DNA of 64,000 nucleotides from Desulfobulbus rhabdoformis (GTDB lineage: Bacteria > Desulfobacterota > Desulfobulbia > Desulfobulbales > Desulfobulbaceae): the NCBI RefSeq assembly GCF_016919065.1, contig NZ_JAFFQA010000020.1, forward strand, positions 17,839 to 81,838, read 5' to 3'. A model generated the notes under the pieces. It was not told where the DNA came from. It saw only the letters and a program-made list of their open reading frames with translations, and did not search any database. The position numbers and the translations under genes are program-made. Below are positions 56,210 to 63,975 of this stretch, one piece after another. Every line of letters begins with the position of its first letter. Positions within the stretch are counted from its first letter, which is position 1.

Positions 56210-57391
56210 ATGGCTGTCCACCTGAGCCTCAGTCCCGCTCTTGCTCTCCTGCAGCTCAATCAGCGGCTGCTGGTTGCCCGCGCCGAACAGTTGCAGCTTT
56301 TACTTGAACTTTCCAAAACCGAGGTCAGCCTCGTGCTGCTAAGCGACGAGGAAATGGCTGCATACAACCAGCAATATAGGCAAAAACAGGGGCCGACAAA
56401 TGTCCTCTCCTTTCCAGCAAGCGAAGGCGATCCCGGCTTTGTCGTCCCGGATAACGAATTGGGGGATGTCCTTATTTCAGTGGATACGGCCCGGCGTGAG
56501 GCGCTGGCCGAGGGACACAGCCTCCATCATCGTATTGTCGAGTTAATTATTCACGGCATGCTCCACCTCATTGGTTTTGACCATGAACGCTCCGAAGAAG
56601 AGGCGGTCCGCATGTGGGATTTTGAAAAAGAATTATTTAAGCTGTTGCACAGCCAAAGGAGAATCAATATGCCTTTTCTTGCCATTAACGTTGACCATGT
56701 GGCCACAGTTCGCCAGGCTCGAGGCGGTGCAGAACCGGACCCTGTTCTCGCAGCAGGCATCTGTGAGTTAGCCGGAGCAGAAGGCATTGTGGTTCACCTG
56801 CGGGAGGATCGCCGCCATATCCAGGACCGTGATGTTCGCCTTTTGCGTCAGACAGTGAAAACCAAACTGAATCTCGAGATGGCAAACGCACCAGAGATTG
56901 TTGATATAGCCCTCGATCTGGTGCCGGACATGATCACCTTGGTCCCGGAGAAAAGAAAAGAGTTGACCACTGAAGGTGGATTGGACGTGATCGGCAATGC
57001 CAAAAAACTAGGCAAAACCATCAATAAGATGCGCAAGGCGGGCATTCCGGTATCCTTGTTTATCGATCCCGACGCCGAGCAGATTCAGGCTTCCGTGGAT
57101 GTAGGGGCTACCTTTGTCGAGTTACACACAGGGCGTTACTGCGATGCCGATAGCGAGAAAAAGCAGGCTAAGGAATTTGAGTTGATCGAACAGACCTCTG
57201 AGTTGGCTTTTGAATCCGGTTTACGGGTCAATGCCGGACACGGGCTCGATTACCGCAACACGGCTCCCATTGCCGCCCTGCCCTTTATTGAGGAATTAAG
57301 CATTGGCCACGCCGTAATCAGCCGTGCGGTTATGGTCGGCTTGGACCAGGCCGTGCGGGAGATGCTTGCCATTGTACGTTCAGTTTCTTAA
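56210..57391 (+). CDS. ybeY-pdxJ: Fused YbeY endoribonuclease and PdxJ pyridoxine 5'-phosphate synthase
   Basis: One open frame of 393 residues. The N-terminal 150 residues are YbeY, with the metal site [11 protein letters not shown] (H-x3-H-x5-H), for 16S rRNA maturation. From about residue 152 the protein is PdxJ ([67 protein letters not shown]), which makes pyridoxine 5'-phosphate. No stop lies between them. An AAAGGAGAATCAAT site is kept just before the internal ATG of PdxJ, so separate PdxJ may also be produced. The ATG at 56210 follows AAGGAGAG and the phoH stop. Confidence 0.93.
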   Translation: MAVHLSLSPALALLQLNQRLLVARAEQLQLLLELSKTEVSLVLLSDEEMAAYNQQYRQKQGPTNVLSFPASEGDPGFVVPDNELGDVLISVDTARREALAEGHSLHHRIVELIIHGMLHLIGFDHERSEEEAVRMWDFEKELFKLLHSQRRINMPFLAINVDHVATVRQARGGAEPDPVLAAGICELAGAEGIVVHLREDRRHIQDRDVRLLRQTVKTKLNLEMANAPEIVDIALDLVPDMITLVPEKRKELTTEGGLDVIGNAKKLGKTINKMRKAGIPVSLFIDPDAEQIQASVDVGATFVELHTGRYCDADSEKKQAKEFELIEQTSELAFESGLRVNAGHGLDYRNTAPIAALPFIEELSIGHAVISRAVMVGLDQAVREMLAIVRSVS

Positions 57392-57423
57392 GAGGAAATC
57401 AACGCAATAGATGCAAAAAAAAC

Positions 57424-57480
57424 TAATCCCGTGAGCATTCATTGGTGCGTTAGCTTCGTTGGTTAGAATAAGCCGATTAA
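57424..57480. repeat. Partial MITE, left part of CCTGAATCCGTGA family (copy E)
   Basis: Contains CCGTGAGCATTCATTGGTGCGTTAGCTTCGTTG, close to the left part of copy A (9494-9530), followed by CCGATTAAA. The right part is missing. The adjacent TTGAATAATT-type element R5 begins at 57482. This stretch and R5 fill most of 57392-57726; nothing else is seen there. Confidence 0.5.
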
Positions 57481-57481
57481 A

Positions 57482-57624
57482 GGGAATCTTGAATAATTGC
57501 TTTTTCTTCCAATCCCTGCGTCACGCTTAAAATTTTATCCTCGGAATATCATATATATGCCTGCGGTAAAATTTTTGCGCAATCCTTGGCCTTGATTGAA
57601 AAATCTAATTATTCAAGACACCCT
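57482..57624. mobile_element. TTGAATAATT-type MITE, copy R5
   Basis: A 143-bp copy nearly identical in layout to R4, with the flanking duplication TAAA on both sides. Confidence 0.85.
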
Positions 57625-57726
57625 AAAGTATTCTTAGTATTCTTAGTATTTTTATCGGGGTATTGCGAGCAAGGAAGATGATCTGCTGATGAACGCTCCA
57701 ACGGTTCAGCAACAATTATTTTTTTC

Positions 57727-58713
57727 TCACATCTCTTTGCCAAGTCCAATGATGTGCTCACTTGCCCCAAGCACAATTAAAATATCCTCAGCCTTAATCA
57801 CTGAGTCAGGTTTGGGGTTAAAGAGCATGGTGCCATCTAATCTTTTTATTGCCACCACGATCACATCGTAACGTTTTCGAATCTCCGATTCGATTAGATT
57901 TTTCCCGTTCATGTGCGAATTTTCCGTCACTCGTAACTCTTCCATAATCAAATCGAGTTCACCGGCACGCATGGTTAAATCGATAAAATCAGTCACCGTG
58001 GGCCGCACTATCAGATGTGCCATCCGGCGGGCACCAATGGAATAGGGAGAAATCACCTTTGAGGCACCGGCCCTTCTGAGCTTGGTTCGCACGCCTCGCC
58101 CACCACTTGAACGGGCCATGATGTAAAGATCATTATTCAGACCACGTGCGGTCAGGGTAATGTAGAGATTATCCGCATCTGAGGCAACCACCGAAACCAA
58201 TCCTTTGGCTCGTTCAATGCCTGCACTCAAAAGAACATCGTCATCAGAAGCATCCCCCTTGATCCATATATAGTGCATCTCGTCAAGGGCATTCAACTCC
58301 ACTTCATCCATCTCGATGACGAGAAAAGGTCGGCCATGTTCTTGAAGGATCTTACAGATTTCCTTGCCAATACGCCCATATCCACAGACAATGTAGTGAT
58401 CCCGCAACCGGGCGATCTCTTTGTTCATTTTTCTCCTCTTATACAGCCCCTGCAAATTTCCCTCGACCATGGTCTCGGTAATTTTACTGAAAACATACAT
58501 CACAAAGCTGACGCTGGTGATAACGAGAAATACCGTAAATATCCTTCCGGCAGGATGAATGGGAACGATATCACCATAGCCCACCGTAAAAATGGTGATA
58601 ATGGTCAAATATAACCCCATCCAAAAGCCGGTATTTTCCAGGTACATATAGCCAACAGTACCACCAACCAGAAGCGCTACGAAAATGAGGGTTATAATAA
58701 GAAATTTTTTCAT
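57727..58713 (-). CDS. Potassium channel with TrkA-N and TrkA-C domains
   Basis: A 328-residue protein counted from the ATG at 58711-58713. Two membrane helices flank a pore with the selectivity filter TVGYGD. The cytoplasmic part starts with the RCK/TrkA-N fold HYIVCGYGRIGKEICKILQE and LSAGIERAKGLVSV, and ends with a TrkA-C domain. Such MthK-type channels conduct K+ under ligand control. It is monocistronic. Confidence 0.92.
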   Translation of the reverse strand: MKKFLIITLIFVALLVGGTVGYMYLENTGFWMGLYLTIITIFTVGYGDIVPIHPAGRIFTVFLVITSVSFVMYVFSKITETMVEGNLQGLYKRRKMNKEIARLRDHYIVCGYGRIGKEICKILQEHGRPFLVIEMDEVELNALDEMHYIWIKGDASDDDVLLSAGIERAKGLVSVVASDADNLYITLTARGLNNDLYIMARSSGGRGVRTKLRRAGASKVISPYSIGARRMAHLIVRPTVTDFIDLTMRAGELDLIMEELRVTENSHMNGKNLIESEIRKRYDVIVVAIKRLDGTMLFNPKPDSVIKAEDILIVLGASEHIIGLGKEM

Positions 58714-58982
58714 GAACTCAGCGAATATTTGAAAAAATACCAGGCAAACTCTCACGGGTTAAGGAGACCATTCAGCCTCCTGTGATTACCCCCAGATACT
58801 CCTCTATACAGTGAGATAAAAGCGTATCCCCACTGGGAAGTTAGTCGAAGGATGGGCCCGATAATTACCTGAAAAAAAAGGAAGTCCTGATAATTGCTTA
58901 CCAAAAGACAGAATAGCATATAACACTCACAAAAAGCCACCGTTAACCTGCTGGGCTGCACAAGCTTCCGGCACATCTCCGT

Positions 58983-59011
58983 TTGACAAAGAACGCTGGG
59001 AAGTGTATAAA
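58983..59011 (+). promoter_or_regulatory. Promoter of tRNA-Leu
   Basis: A consensus -35 TTGACA and -10 TATAAA with a 17-bp spacer, ending 11 bp before the tRNA 5' end. Confidence 0.85.
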
Positions 59012-59022
59012 TGCGCATCTTT

Positions 59023-59108
59023 GCCCGGATGGCGGAACTGGTAGACGCAAGGGACTTAAAATCCCTCGGCCTTAGGCTGTACGAGTTCGATTCTCGTTCC
59101 GGGTACCA
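59023..59108 (+). tRNA. tRNA-Leu (anticodon TAA)
   Basis: An 86-nt tRNA with acceptor arms GCCCGGA and TCCGGGT, a long class II variable arm, TTCGATTC T-loop and encoded CCA. The anticodon loop CTTAAAA gives anticodon TAA, reading UUA/UUG leucine codons. Confidence 0.95.
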
Positions 59109-59116
59109 AATAATAT

Positions 59117-59153
59117 CGGCCACTTAGCGTATAATCGCTGAGTGGCCGTTTTT
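59117..59153 (+). terminator. Terminator of tRNA-Leu
   Basis: CGGCCACT (59117-59124) pairs with AGTGGCCG (59141-59148), with an inner GCG/CGC stem, followed by TTTTTG. Confidence 0.85.
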
Positions 59154-59159
59154 GTTTCT

Positions 59160-59311
59160 AATTGACTTTTTTGTCCAAAATTCTTCCGGGCTGATGTAGC
59201 CGTTGGCGCTGTTTCGACAAATTCGGTTGTAGTCGACTTCAATATATCCAAATACCGTTTGACACATTTCATCACGGATGGCAAAGACCTCTCCGTGTAT
59301 TGCTTCGACTT
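59160..59311 (-). pseudogene. Remnant of an IS3-family transposase
   Basis: About 50 residues matching the C-terminal end of IS3-family OrfB, with GYIEVDYNRICRNSANGYISPEEFW, close to the usual YIEVFYN..RRHSALGYLSPxEF pattern. The upstream catalytic part is absent. It lies just after the tRNA-Leu terminator and marks past insertion activity at this spot. Confidence 0.7.
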
Positions 59312-59435
59312 TTGTCAGTGGCAGAATAAAATTGTACCCAAAATGGCGATGAAAAGTGTACCACCTCCATCTGAACACCTTTGTCAAGGAATGAGGAACT
59401 GGCATCGCTAAGCTTCAACTGATTGTATAAATAAA

Positions 59436-59536
59436 GGGAATCTTGAATAATTGCTTTTTCTGCCAATCCCGCGGAGTCTGGCGCTTACCTCGTCATGCTT
59501 AAAATTTTATCCTCGGAATATCATGTATATGCCTGC
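59436..59536. mobile_element. Truncated TTGAATAATT-type MITE, copy R6
   Basis: The first 100 bp match R7 (60908-61084) almost base for base, including the left flank TATAAATAAA. It stops abruptly after TATATGCCTGCG at about 59536; the right half is missing here. Confidence 0.8.
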
Positions 59537-59583
59537 GTGCAAGTTAAGATAACTGTCGGCCGTAACCCGCGGCCCAGTTAAAA

Positions 59584-59603
59584 TCTGAATCAAAATAGCC
59601 GAT
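59584..59603. repeat. 20-bp direct repeat flanking the higBA segment, copy 1
   Basis: TCTGAATCAAAATAGCCGAT, repeated exactly at 60448-60467 and 60835-60854. About 25 bp upstream of copies 1 and 3 are also similar. Confidence 0.8.
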
Positions 59604-59790
59604 CTGGGGGGGCGATATCCCTCCTCCGGTTTCCCTCGCGATATTCGAGCGGCGTGGCCTTCCTTATTTCCTGGTCTCAGTCTTTCATTGAGGTACGGTG
59701 AAGCATAACGAAGGGCAGATAAGGATTTTCGTCTGGCCCAAATTGATAATGTTCTTTCTCCCCTGGCCACTTTAGGCTCCAGGAAAAATA

Positions 59791-59819
59791 TTGACGTATG
59801 ACGTAACACGTCATATCAA
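59791..59819 (+). promoter_or_regulatory. higBA promoter with palindromic operator
   Basis: TTGACG and TATCAA are spaced by 17 bp. The spacer holds TATGACGT-AAC-ACGTCATA (59797-59815), an 8-bp perfect inverted repeat and a likely binding site for the HigA antitoxin. Confidence 0.65.
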
Positions 59820-59826
59820 GTAAACC

Positions 59827-60106
59827 ATGATAGCCTCTTTTAAGTGCAAAGATACGGAAAAATTGTTTAACGACTACGGCGTAAAAAAACTTCGCCAAAT
59901 CGAAAGAAAAGCTCGTATCAAGTTGGAAATCCTGAATGCGGCTCTATCTCTTGACACAGTTTGCGCGTCCCACCGGGAAATCGTTTAGAGGCATTAAAAG
60001 GAGATCGAAAAGGGCAATATTCTATACGCATCAACAATCAATGACGAATTTGCTTCGAATGGATTGATTGGATGCGCATAATGTCGAAATAGTCGATTAT
60101 CATTGA
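59827..60106 (+). pseudogene. higB: Decayed HigB/RelE-type toxin
   Basis: The first frame gives MIASFKCKDTEKLF... and stops early. A second frame (from about 59961) continues with LRVPPGNRLEALKGDRKGQY and SIRINNQ, then a TGA (60042-60044) stands where a tryptophan is expected, and a third frame ends with DAHNVEIVDYH. These segments together match HigB toxins. Two frameshifts and one stop codon show that the gene is inactive. Confidence 0.85.
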
Positions 60107-60115
60107 GGTGAAAAA

Positions 60116-60442
60116 ATGGCCGAAAAACTTGCTCCCATATCCCCTGGCGAGATCCTGTACGAAGAGTTCCTAGAGCCTATGGATATTTCACAAGCTCAAT
60201 TAGCAAGAGATCTCAATGTTCCCCCAAATCGCATAAATCAGATTGTTCGTGGAAAAAGAGAAATAACTGCAGACACTGCGCTGAGGCTTGGTCAATATTT
60301 CGGTATTGAGCCGGAGTTTTGGCTCAACCTCCAACTACGTTACAACATGAAAGTTGCCCAAGAAAAAGTTGGCTTGCAGATCAAGAAAGAGGTCAAGCCT
60401 TACCAGGCTTCGCAAGGCAAGCGTTATCAACCTTCTGTATAG
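60116..60442 (+). CDS. higA: HigA-family antitoxin
   Basis: A 108-residue Xre-type regulator with the HigA signature PISPGEILYEEFLEPMDISQAQLARDLNVPPNRINQIVRGKREITADTALRLGQYFGIEPEFWLNLQ. It is intact and starts 9 bp after the dead higB frame. It may still bind the palindrome at 59797-59815. Without toxin it is an orphan. Confidence 0.92.
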   Translation: MAEKLAPISPGEILYEEFLEPMDISQAQLARDLNVPPNRINQIVRGKREITADTALRLGQYFGIEPEFWLNLQLRYNMKVAQEKVGLQIKKEVKPYQASQGKRYQPSV

Positions 60443-60447
60443 TTATT

Positions 60448-60467
60448 TCTGAATCAAAATAGCCGAT
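60448..60467. repeat. 20-bp direct repeat, copy 2
   Basis: Exact copy of the 20-bp sequence at 59584-59603. It ends inside the ATG of the next small gene. Confidence 0.8.
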
Positions 60468-60717
60468 GAATGCTGAAGATATCATAAAAGGAATATGTGG
60501 AATTATCTGGCACCTGTTAAAAATGATAATTCAACTGTTCCTCATAAACATTATCTTCTTCTATCTCGGTTACCTTATTTTAAAGTTCATTTCCCTAGGG
60601 AGATATCCTTCAGCTGCAATGAATAAGAATGAAGTAAATATTGTCATTTGCACAGGTTCATTGACGCCACTCTTGATACTCGCTTGTTTTTTCATAGTTA
60701 ACAACTACATAACATAA
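60466..60717 (+). CDS. Small membrane protein
   Basis: An 83-residue protein with two long hydrophobic segments (IIWHLLKMIIQLFLINIIFFYLGYLILKFISL and ICTGSLTPLLILACFFIVN). Its start codon touches the repeat at 60448-60467. AT-rich, no recognised family, no obvious ribosome site. It may belong to the same acquired segment as higBA. Confidence 0.45.
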   Translation: MNAEDIIKGICGIIWHLLKMIIQLFLINIIFFYLGYLILKFISLGRYPSAAMNKNEVNIVICTGSLTPLLILACFFIVNNYIT

Positions 60718-60834
60718 TAAAATTTACGCTAACAATAGCGTAATCAAGTCCCTGCAAACAGTGCAGGCTCGATGGAGCGGATTATTATTAGTCAAATCTT
60801 CTCCTGTCGATCGTACCCCGCAGCCCTGTCAAAA

Positions 60835-60854
60835 TCTGAATCAAAATAGCCGAT
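60835..60854. repeat. 20-bp direct repeat, copy 3
   Basis: Exact third copy. The preceding sequence (60809-60834) also resembles that before copy 1. With copies 1 and 2 it borders two small gene segments of 864 and 387 bp. Confidence 0.8.
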
Positions 60855-60868
60855 AGAGCCTACTGTTC

Positions 60869-60886
60869 GCCCCCCCGTGGGGGGGC
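60869..60886. terminator. GC-rich hairpin
   Basis: GCCCCCC and GGGGGGC arms around a tiny loop. It may end transcription of the small membrane gene; there is no T-run after it, so this is uncertain. Confidence 0.35.
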
Positions 60887-60907
60887 ATAACTGGTAGTAT
60901 AAATAAA

Positions 60908-61084
60908 GGGAATCTTGAATAATTGCTTTTTCTGCCAATCCCGCGGAGTCTGGCGCTTACCTCGTCATGCTTAAAATTTTATCCTCGGAATATCATGTAT
61001 ATGCCTGTGGTAAAATTTTGCGCAATCCTCGAAGTCTGCGCTTATCTGGCCTTGATTGAAAAATCAAATTATTCAAGACACCCT
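60908..61084. mobile_element. TTGAATAATT-type MITE, copy R7
   Basis: A complete 177-bp copy with TAAA on both sides. It contains the internal segment CGCGGAGTCTGGCGCTTACC shared with R6. Confidence 0.85.
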
Positions 61085-61091
61085 AAAAATA

Positions 61092-61133
61092 AACCGGACT
61101 GAAGAATTTTAATCCTCCGTCCGGTTATTTTTA
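61092..61133. terminator. Terminator of the alcohol dehydrogenase gene
   Basis: AACCGGAC (61092-61099) pairs with GTCCGGTT (61119-61126). T-rich tails occur on both strands, so it can work in both directions. Confidence 0.7.
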
Positions 61134-61161
61134 TATCTACTTTATATTTTGGTAATCGGGT

Positions 61162-62313
61162 CTAGAAGTCTATCACTGTACCATCATAACAAGCTTGATA
61201 AATAGCCTTGATCTCTTCAAAGACAGGCTTTCTTGGATTGAAAAGAGTGCAAGGGTCTTTCAGTGCATTCTCTACAAGAGTATTCAGCTTGGCTTCCCAC
61301 TCTTTTTCCTCAATACCACACTCTCTGAGAGAGCCGGCAACACCGGCTGACGCACGGAGATCTGAAATTTCCTGTGCAAATTCTTCAGCAGTTGATTTTC
61401 CCAAAGCGGCTGCCAGGTCAGAGTATTTCCCGGTGGCTTTTGAGTTGAATCGGATCACATTAGGCATCAGGATTGCGTTGCCGCAACCATGGGGAACGTG
61501 GAAAGTTCCGCCAATCTGATGAGACATTGAGTGAACAATACCCAGCCATACATTGGTGAATGCCATTCCCGCCATACAGGAAGCGTCGTGCATGGATTGA
61601 CGGGCTTCCAGATTGTTTGGTTCTTCTACAGCAGTCTTGAGATTGTTAAATACCAATTCAATGGAACCTTTGGCGAGATAATCGTTATACCTGTCTGCAA
61701 TATTAGACACATAGGCTTCCACTGCATGGCTCAGTGCATCAAGGCCTGTATTTGCAGTAACATTGACGGGCATGCTCGCACAAAGCTCACCATCGACAAA
61801 GGCCACATCGGGGGTTAGTTCGTGGGAAACGATAGGATATTTAGTTCCTTTCTGTCTATCTGTAATTACAGAAAGACCTGTAACTTCTGTCCCGGTACCG
61901 CTTGTTGAGGGAATGGCAACGAAGTAAGCTTTATTACGCAGGGGCTTAACTGAAAACGGGGCCGCTAGCTCTTCGAGTTTTGATTCCGGATATTCATAGT
62001 AAATCCACATCGCTTTAGCTGCATCAATTGCTGAACATCCGCCTAAACCTATAATGATATCAGGTTGTTCCTGAGTGAAGACCTCGGCACCTTTCAGCAC
62101 GGTTTCTATTGATGGGTCAGCTTCCACTCCGCCGAAAACAGCAGATTTTATTCCAGCATCAGACAAAAGGTTCTGGGTTTTTTCCAACACGCCATTTTTT
62201 TTAACAGAGTTACCTCCGATAACGACTACAGCTTTGCTCCCTTTTAATTCTTTAAGGTTTTCAATGCTACCTAATCCGTGGAAAATTTCTTTTGGAACGA
62301 TAAATTTTGCCAT
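61162..62313 (-). CDS. Iron-containing alcohol dehydrogenase
   Basis: A 383-residue group III alcohol dehydrogenase. The cofactor region GLGGCSAIDAAKAMWIYY and the STSGTGTEVTGLSVITD segment are clear; metal ligands appear in GLDALSHAVEAYVS (Asp, His) and VHSMSHQIGGTFHVPHGCGNAILMP (His, His). Likely an NAD(P)H-dependent aldehyde/alcohol oxidoreductase; the exact substrate is open. It is divergent from an AraC regulator, much like yqhD and yqhC. Confidence 0.93.
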   Translation of the reverse strand: MAKFIVPKEIFHGLGSIENLKELKGSKAVVVIGGNSVKKNGVLEKTQNLLSDAGIKSAVFGGVEADPSIETVLKGAEVFTQEQPDIIIGLGGCSAIDAAKAMWIYYEYPESKLEELAAPFSVKPLRNKAYFVAIPSTSGTGTEVTGLSVITDRQKGTKYPIVSHELTPDVAFVDGELCASMPVNVTANTGLDALSHAVEAYVSNIADRYNDYLAKGSIELVFNNLKTAVEEPNNLEARQSMHDASCMAGMAFTNVWLGIVHSMSHQIGGTFHVPHGCGNAILMPNVIRFNSKATGKYSDLAAALGKSTAEEFAQEISDLRASAGVAGSLRECGIEEKEWEAKLNTLVENALKDPCTLFNPRKPVFEEIKAIYQACYDGTVIDF

Positions 62314-62618
62314 TTTAGTTTTCTCCTCTTGGTGATCATTTCACGTATGTTTTTATTTGACCTAGACGGTTGGGCTCAAGCTTCATGCCGTCCATAGCTG
62401 TCATGATTGCTCATTGCCGCGGGCTTATTTATCCCGTAGCAGAATTGAAGGAGAAAATACGCGAACTCAGAAAAAATGAGAATACCAAATCCTGCTTAAA
62501 TGTTGCCTTATTCTGTCAAATAAAACTTTTATCGTTGCCTTTAATGTGAATATCTTGCTTATATATGCCATGCAAAATTGTTTACAAGCTTCAAACAAAC
62601 AGCAAAACAGGATAAAAT
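62314..62618. other. Divergent regulatory region adh / araC-type gene
   Basis: About 305 bp between divergent starts. It must hold both promoters and probably the site bound by the AraC-type protein. No motif could be assigned with confidence. Confidence 0.4.
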
Positions 62619-63500
62619 ATGTATCAGATGATCGAGCTGTTTGAACGATTTGACTTACCAGAATTGTTTACCGAATCAAACCTGGATGGGGTTCGTTTCT
62701 TTAAATCCAACAACCATACCCCGCGTACACCACTGATTTATGATCCGGGAATTTTTATCGTCGCTCAGGGAAGTAAAAAAGGGTACCTAGCCGACATGGT
62801 GTTTCAGTACGATGCCAATAACTACCTTGTTACCTCGGTCCCGATTCCCTTTGAATGTGAGACCTTTGCGACACCTGAGGCCCCATTCCTTGGCCTTTAT
62901 ATAGACATCGACATGTCGGTTCTGCATGAGCTGATCGGACAATTGGAAGAAAGCAATGGAATACAAAATACGAAATTGAGCCAAAGACCTAAAGGCGTGG
63001 GACCTGCACAGATGGACGAAAATATGTTTGATGCAGTGTGCAGGCTTTTAAAATGCCTTCAATCCAGAACTGAGACCAAAATTCTGGGTCCGGGATTGAT
63101 TAAGGAAATACTGTTTCGAGTGCTCTGCGGTACCCAGGCATCATCTCTCTTCGCCCTGGCAACACATACGGGTAATTTTGCAAGTGTTTCCAGAGCATTG
63201 AAAACCATCCACAGTGATTATGGATCAAAGCTCGATGTTGAGCAATTAGCCAGCATGGCCGGTATGAGCGTATCAACTTTTCACAGGGCATTTAAAAGCG
63301 TTACATCTGATTCCCCTGGCCAATATCTGAAGAAAATAAGATTGAGCAAAGCTCGGGACTTTATACGAAATGACCAAATGAAGGCCTATATTGCAGCTGA
63401 TAAAGTTGGGTATGAGAGTGTGTCACAATTCAGCCGGGAGTTTAAACGATATTTTGGGCAAACCCCTGCTGACCTTATCAAAGAATTACGTAACACTTAG
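62619..63500 (+). CDS. AraC-family transcriptional regulator (YqhC-like)
   Basis: A 293-residue regulator. The N-terminal AraC_N domain (residues 1-180, with PLIYDPGIFIVAQGSKKGYLADMVFQYDANNYLVTSVPIPFECE) is of the YqhC type. The C-terminal HTH_18 domain has LDVEQLASMAGMSVSTFHRAFKSVTSDSPGQYLKKIRLSKARDFI and VGYESVSQFSREFKRYFGQTPADL. Its divergent position suggests it activates the alcohol dehydrogenase gene. Confidence 0.9.
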   Translation: MYQMIELFERFDLPELFTESNLDGVRFFKSNNHTPRTPLIYDPGIFIVAQGSKKGYLADMVFQYDANNYLVTSVPIPFECETFATPEAPFLGLYIDIDMSVLHELIGQLEESNGIQNTKLSQRPKGVGPAQMDENMFDAVCRLLKCLQSRTETKILGPGLIKEILFRVLCGTQASSLFALATHTGNFASVSRALKTIHSDYGSKLDVEQLASMAGMSVSTFHRAFKSVTSDSPGQYLKKIRLSKARDFIRNDQMKAYIAADKVGYESVSQFSREFKRYFGQTPADLIKELRNT

Positions 63501-63590
63501 TAACTGACACGCTTCTAGTGGCTAATACAGATCAATCAACAAGTCTTGTCACTTTGGCATTTTTGTTCAAACGGAAATCGTTTTGACTCA

Positions 63591-63751
63591 AGGGTGCCTT
63601 GAATAATTAGATTTTTCAATCAAGATCAAGGCCTGCGAAAAATTTTACCGCAGGCATATACATGATATTCCGAGGATAAAATTTTTCGCATAACGAGGTA
63701 AGCGCCAGACTCAGCGAGATTGGCAGAAAAAGCAATTATTCAAGATTCCCT
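63591..63751. mobile_element. TTGAATAATT-type MITE, copy R8 (reverse orientation)
   Basis: A 161-bp copy with the flanking duplication TCAA on both sides, in the same orientation as R3. Confidence 0.85.
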
Positions 63752-63940
63752 CAACTGATACACATCTGTTGCCGATTCTTCCCCGCAGGCACGAGACCAC
63801 TGTTGAACTCGCTTGCGAAGATGTGTTTGTTTTTGAGAAACTACGTAATTAGTGGTCGGCCGAAACACGCATTTGTAGATTCTCAAGTTCCCGTCCAACA
63901 TGTTTCTCACGTATAATTACCAGCTATTTTTCCAACGTAG

Positions 63941-63975
63941 ATGGCCGGAAGGATTTCTCCTTCCGGCCATTTTGA
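63941..63975. terminator. Strong hairpin near the window end
   Basis: A perfect 13-bp stem (ATGGCCGGAAGGA with TCCTTCCGGCCAT) and a 4-nt loop, followed by TTTGATC. It probably ends transcription of a gene outside the window. Nothing else was seen in 63752-63940. Confidence 0.65.

Noticed and set aside
59023..59311. Genomic island integrated in tRNA-Leu
   Set aside because: No integrase and no second copy of the tRNA 3' end were seen within the window.
59507..59809. Open frame of 100 codons on the minus strand between MITE R6 and higB
   Set aside because: It runs through the repeat and the higBA promoter; no family was recognised, so it is more likely a chance frame or an unrecognised relic.
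59584..60854. Integron cassette array
   Set aside because: The 20-bp repeats lack the paired core sites of attC, and no integrase gene is present.
29130..63751. CRISPR array from the many repeats
   Set aside because: The repeats are long, far apart and bordered by target duplications; there are no regular spacers or cas genes.
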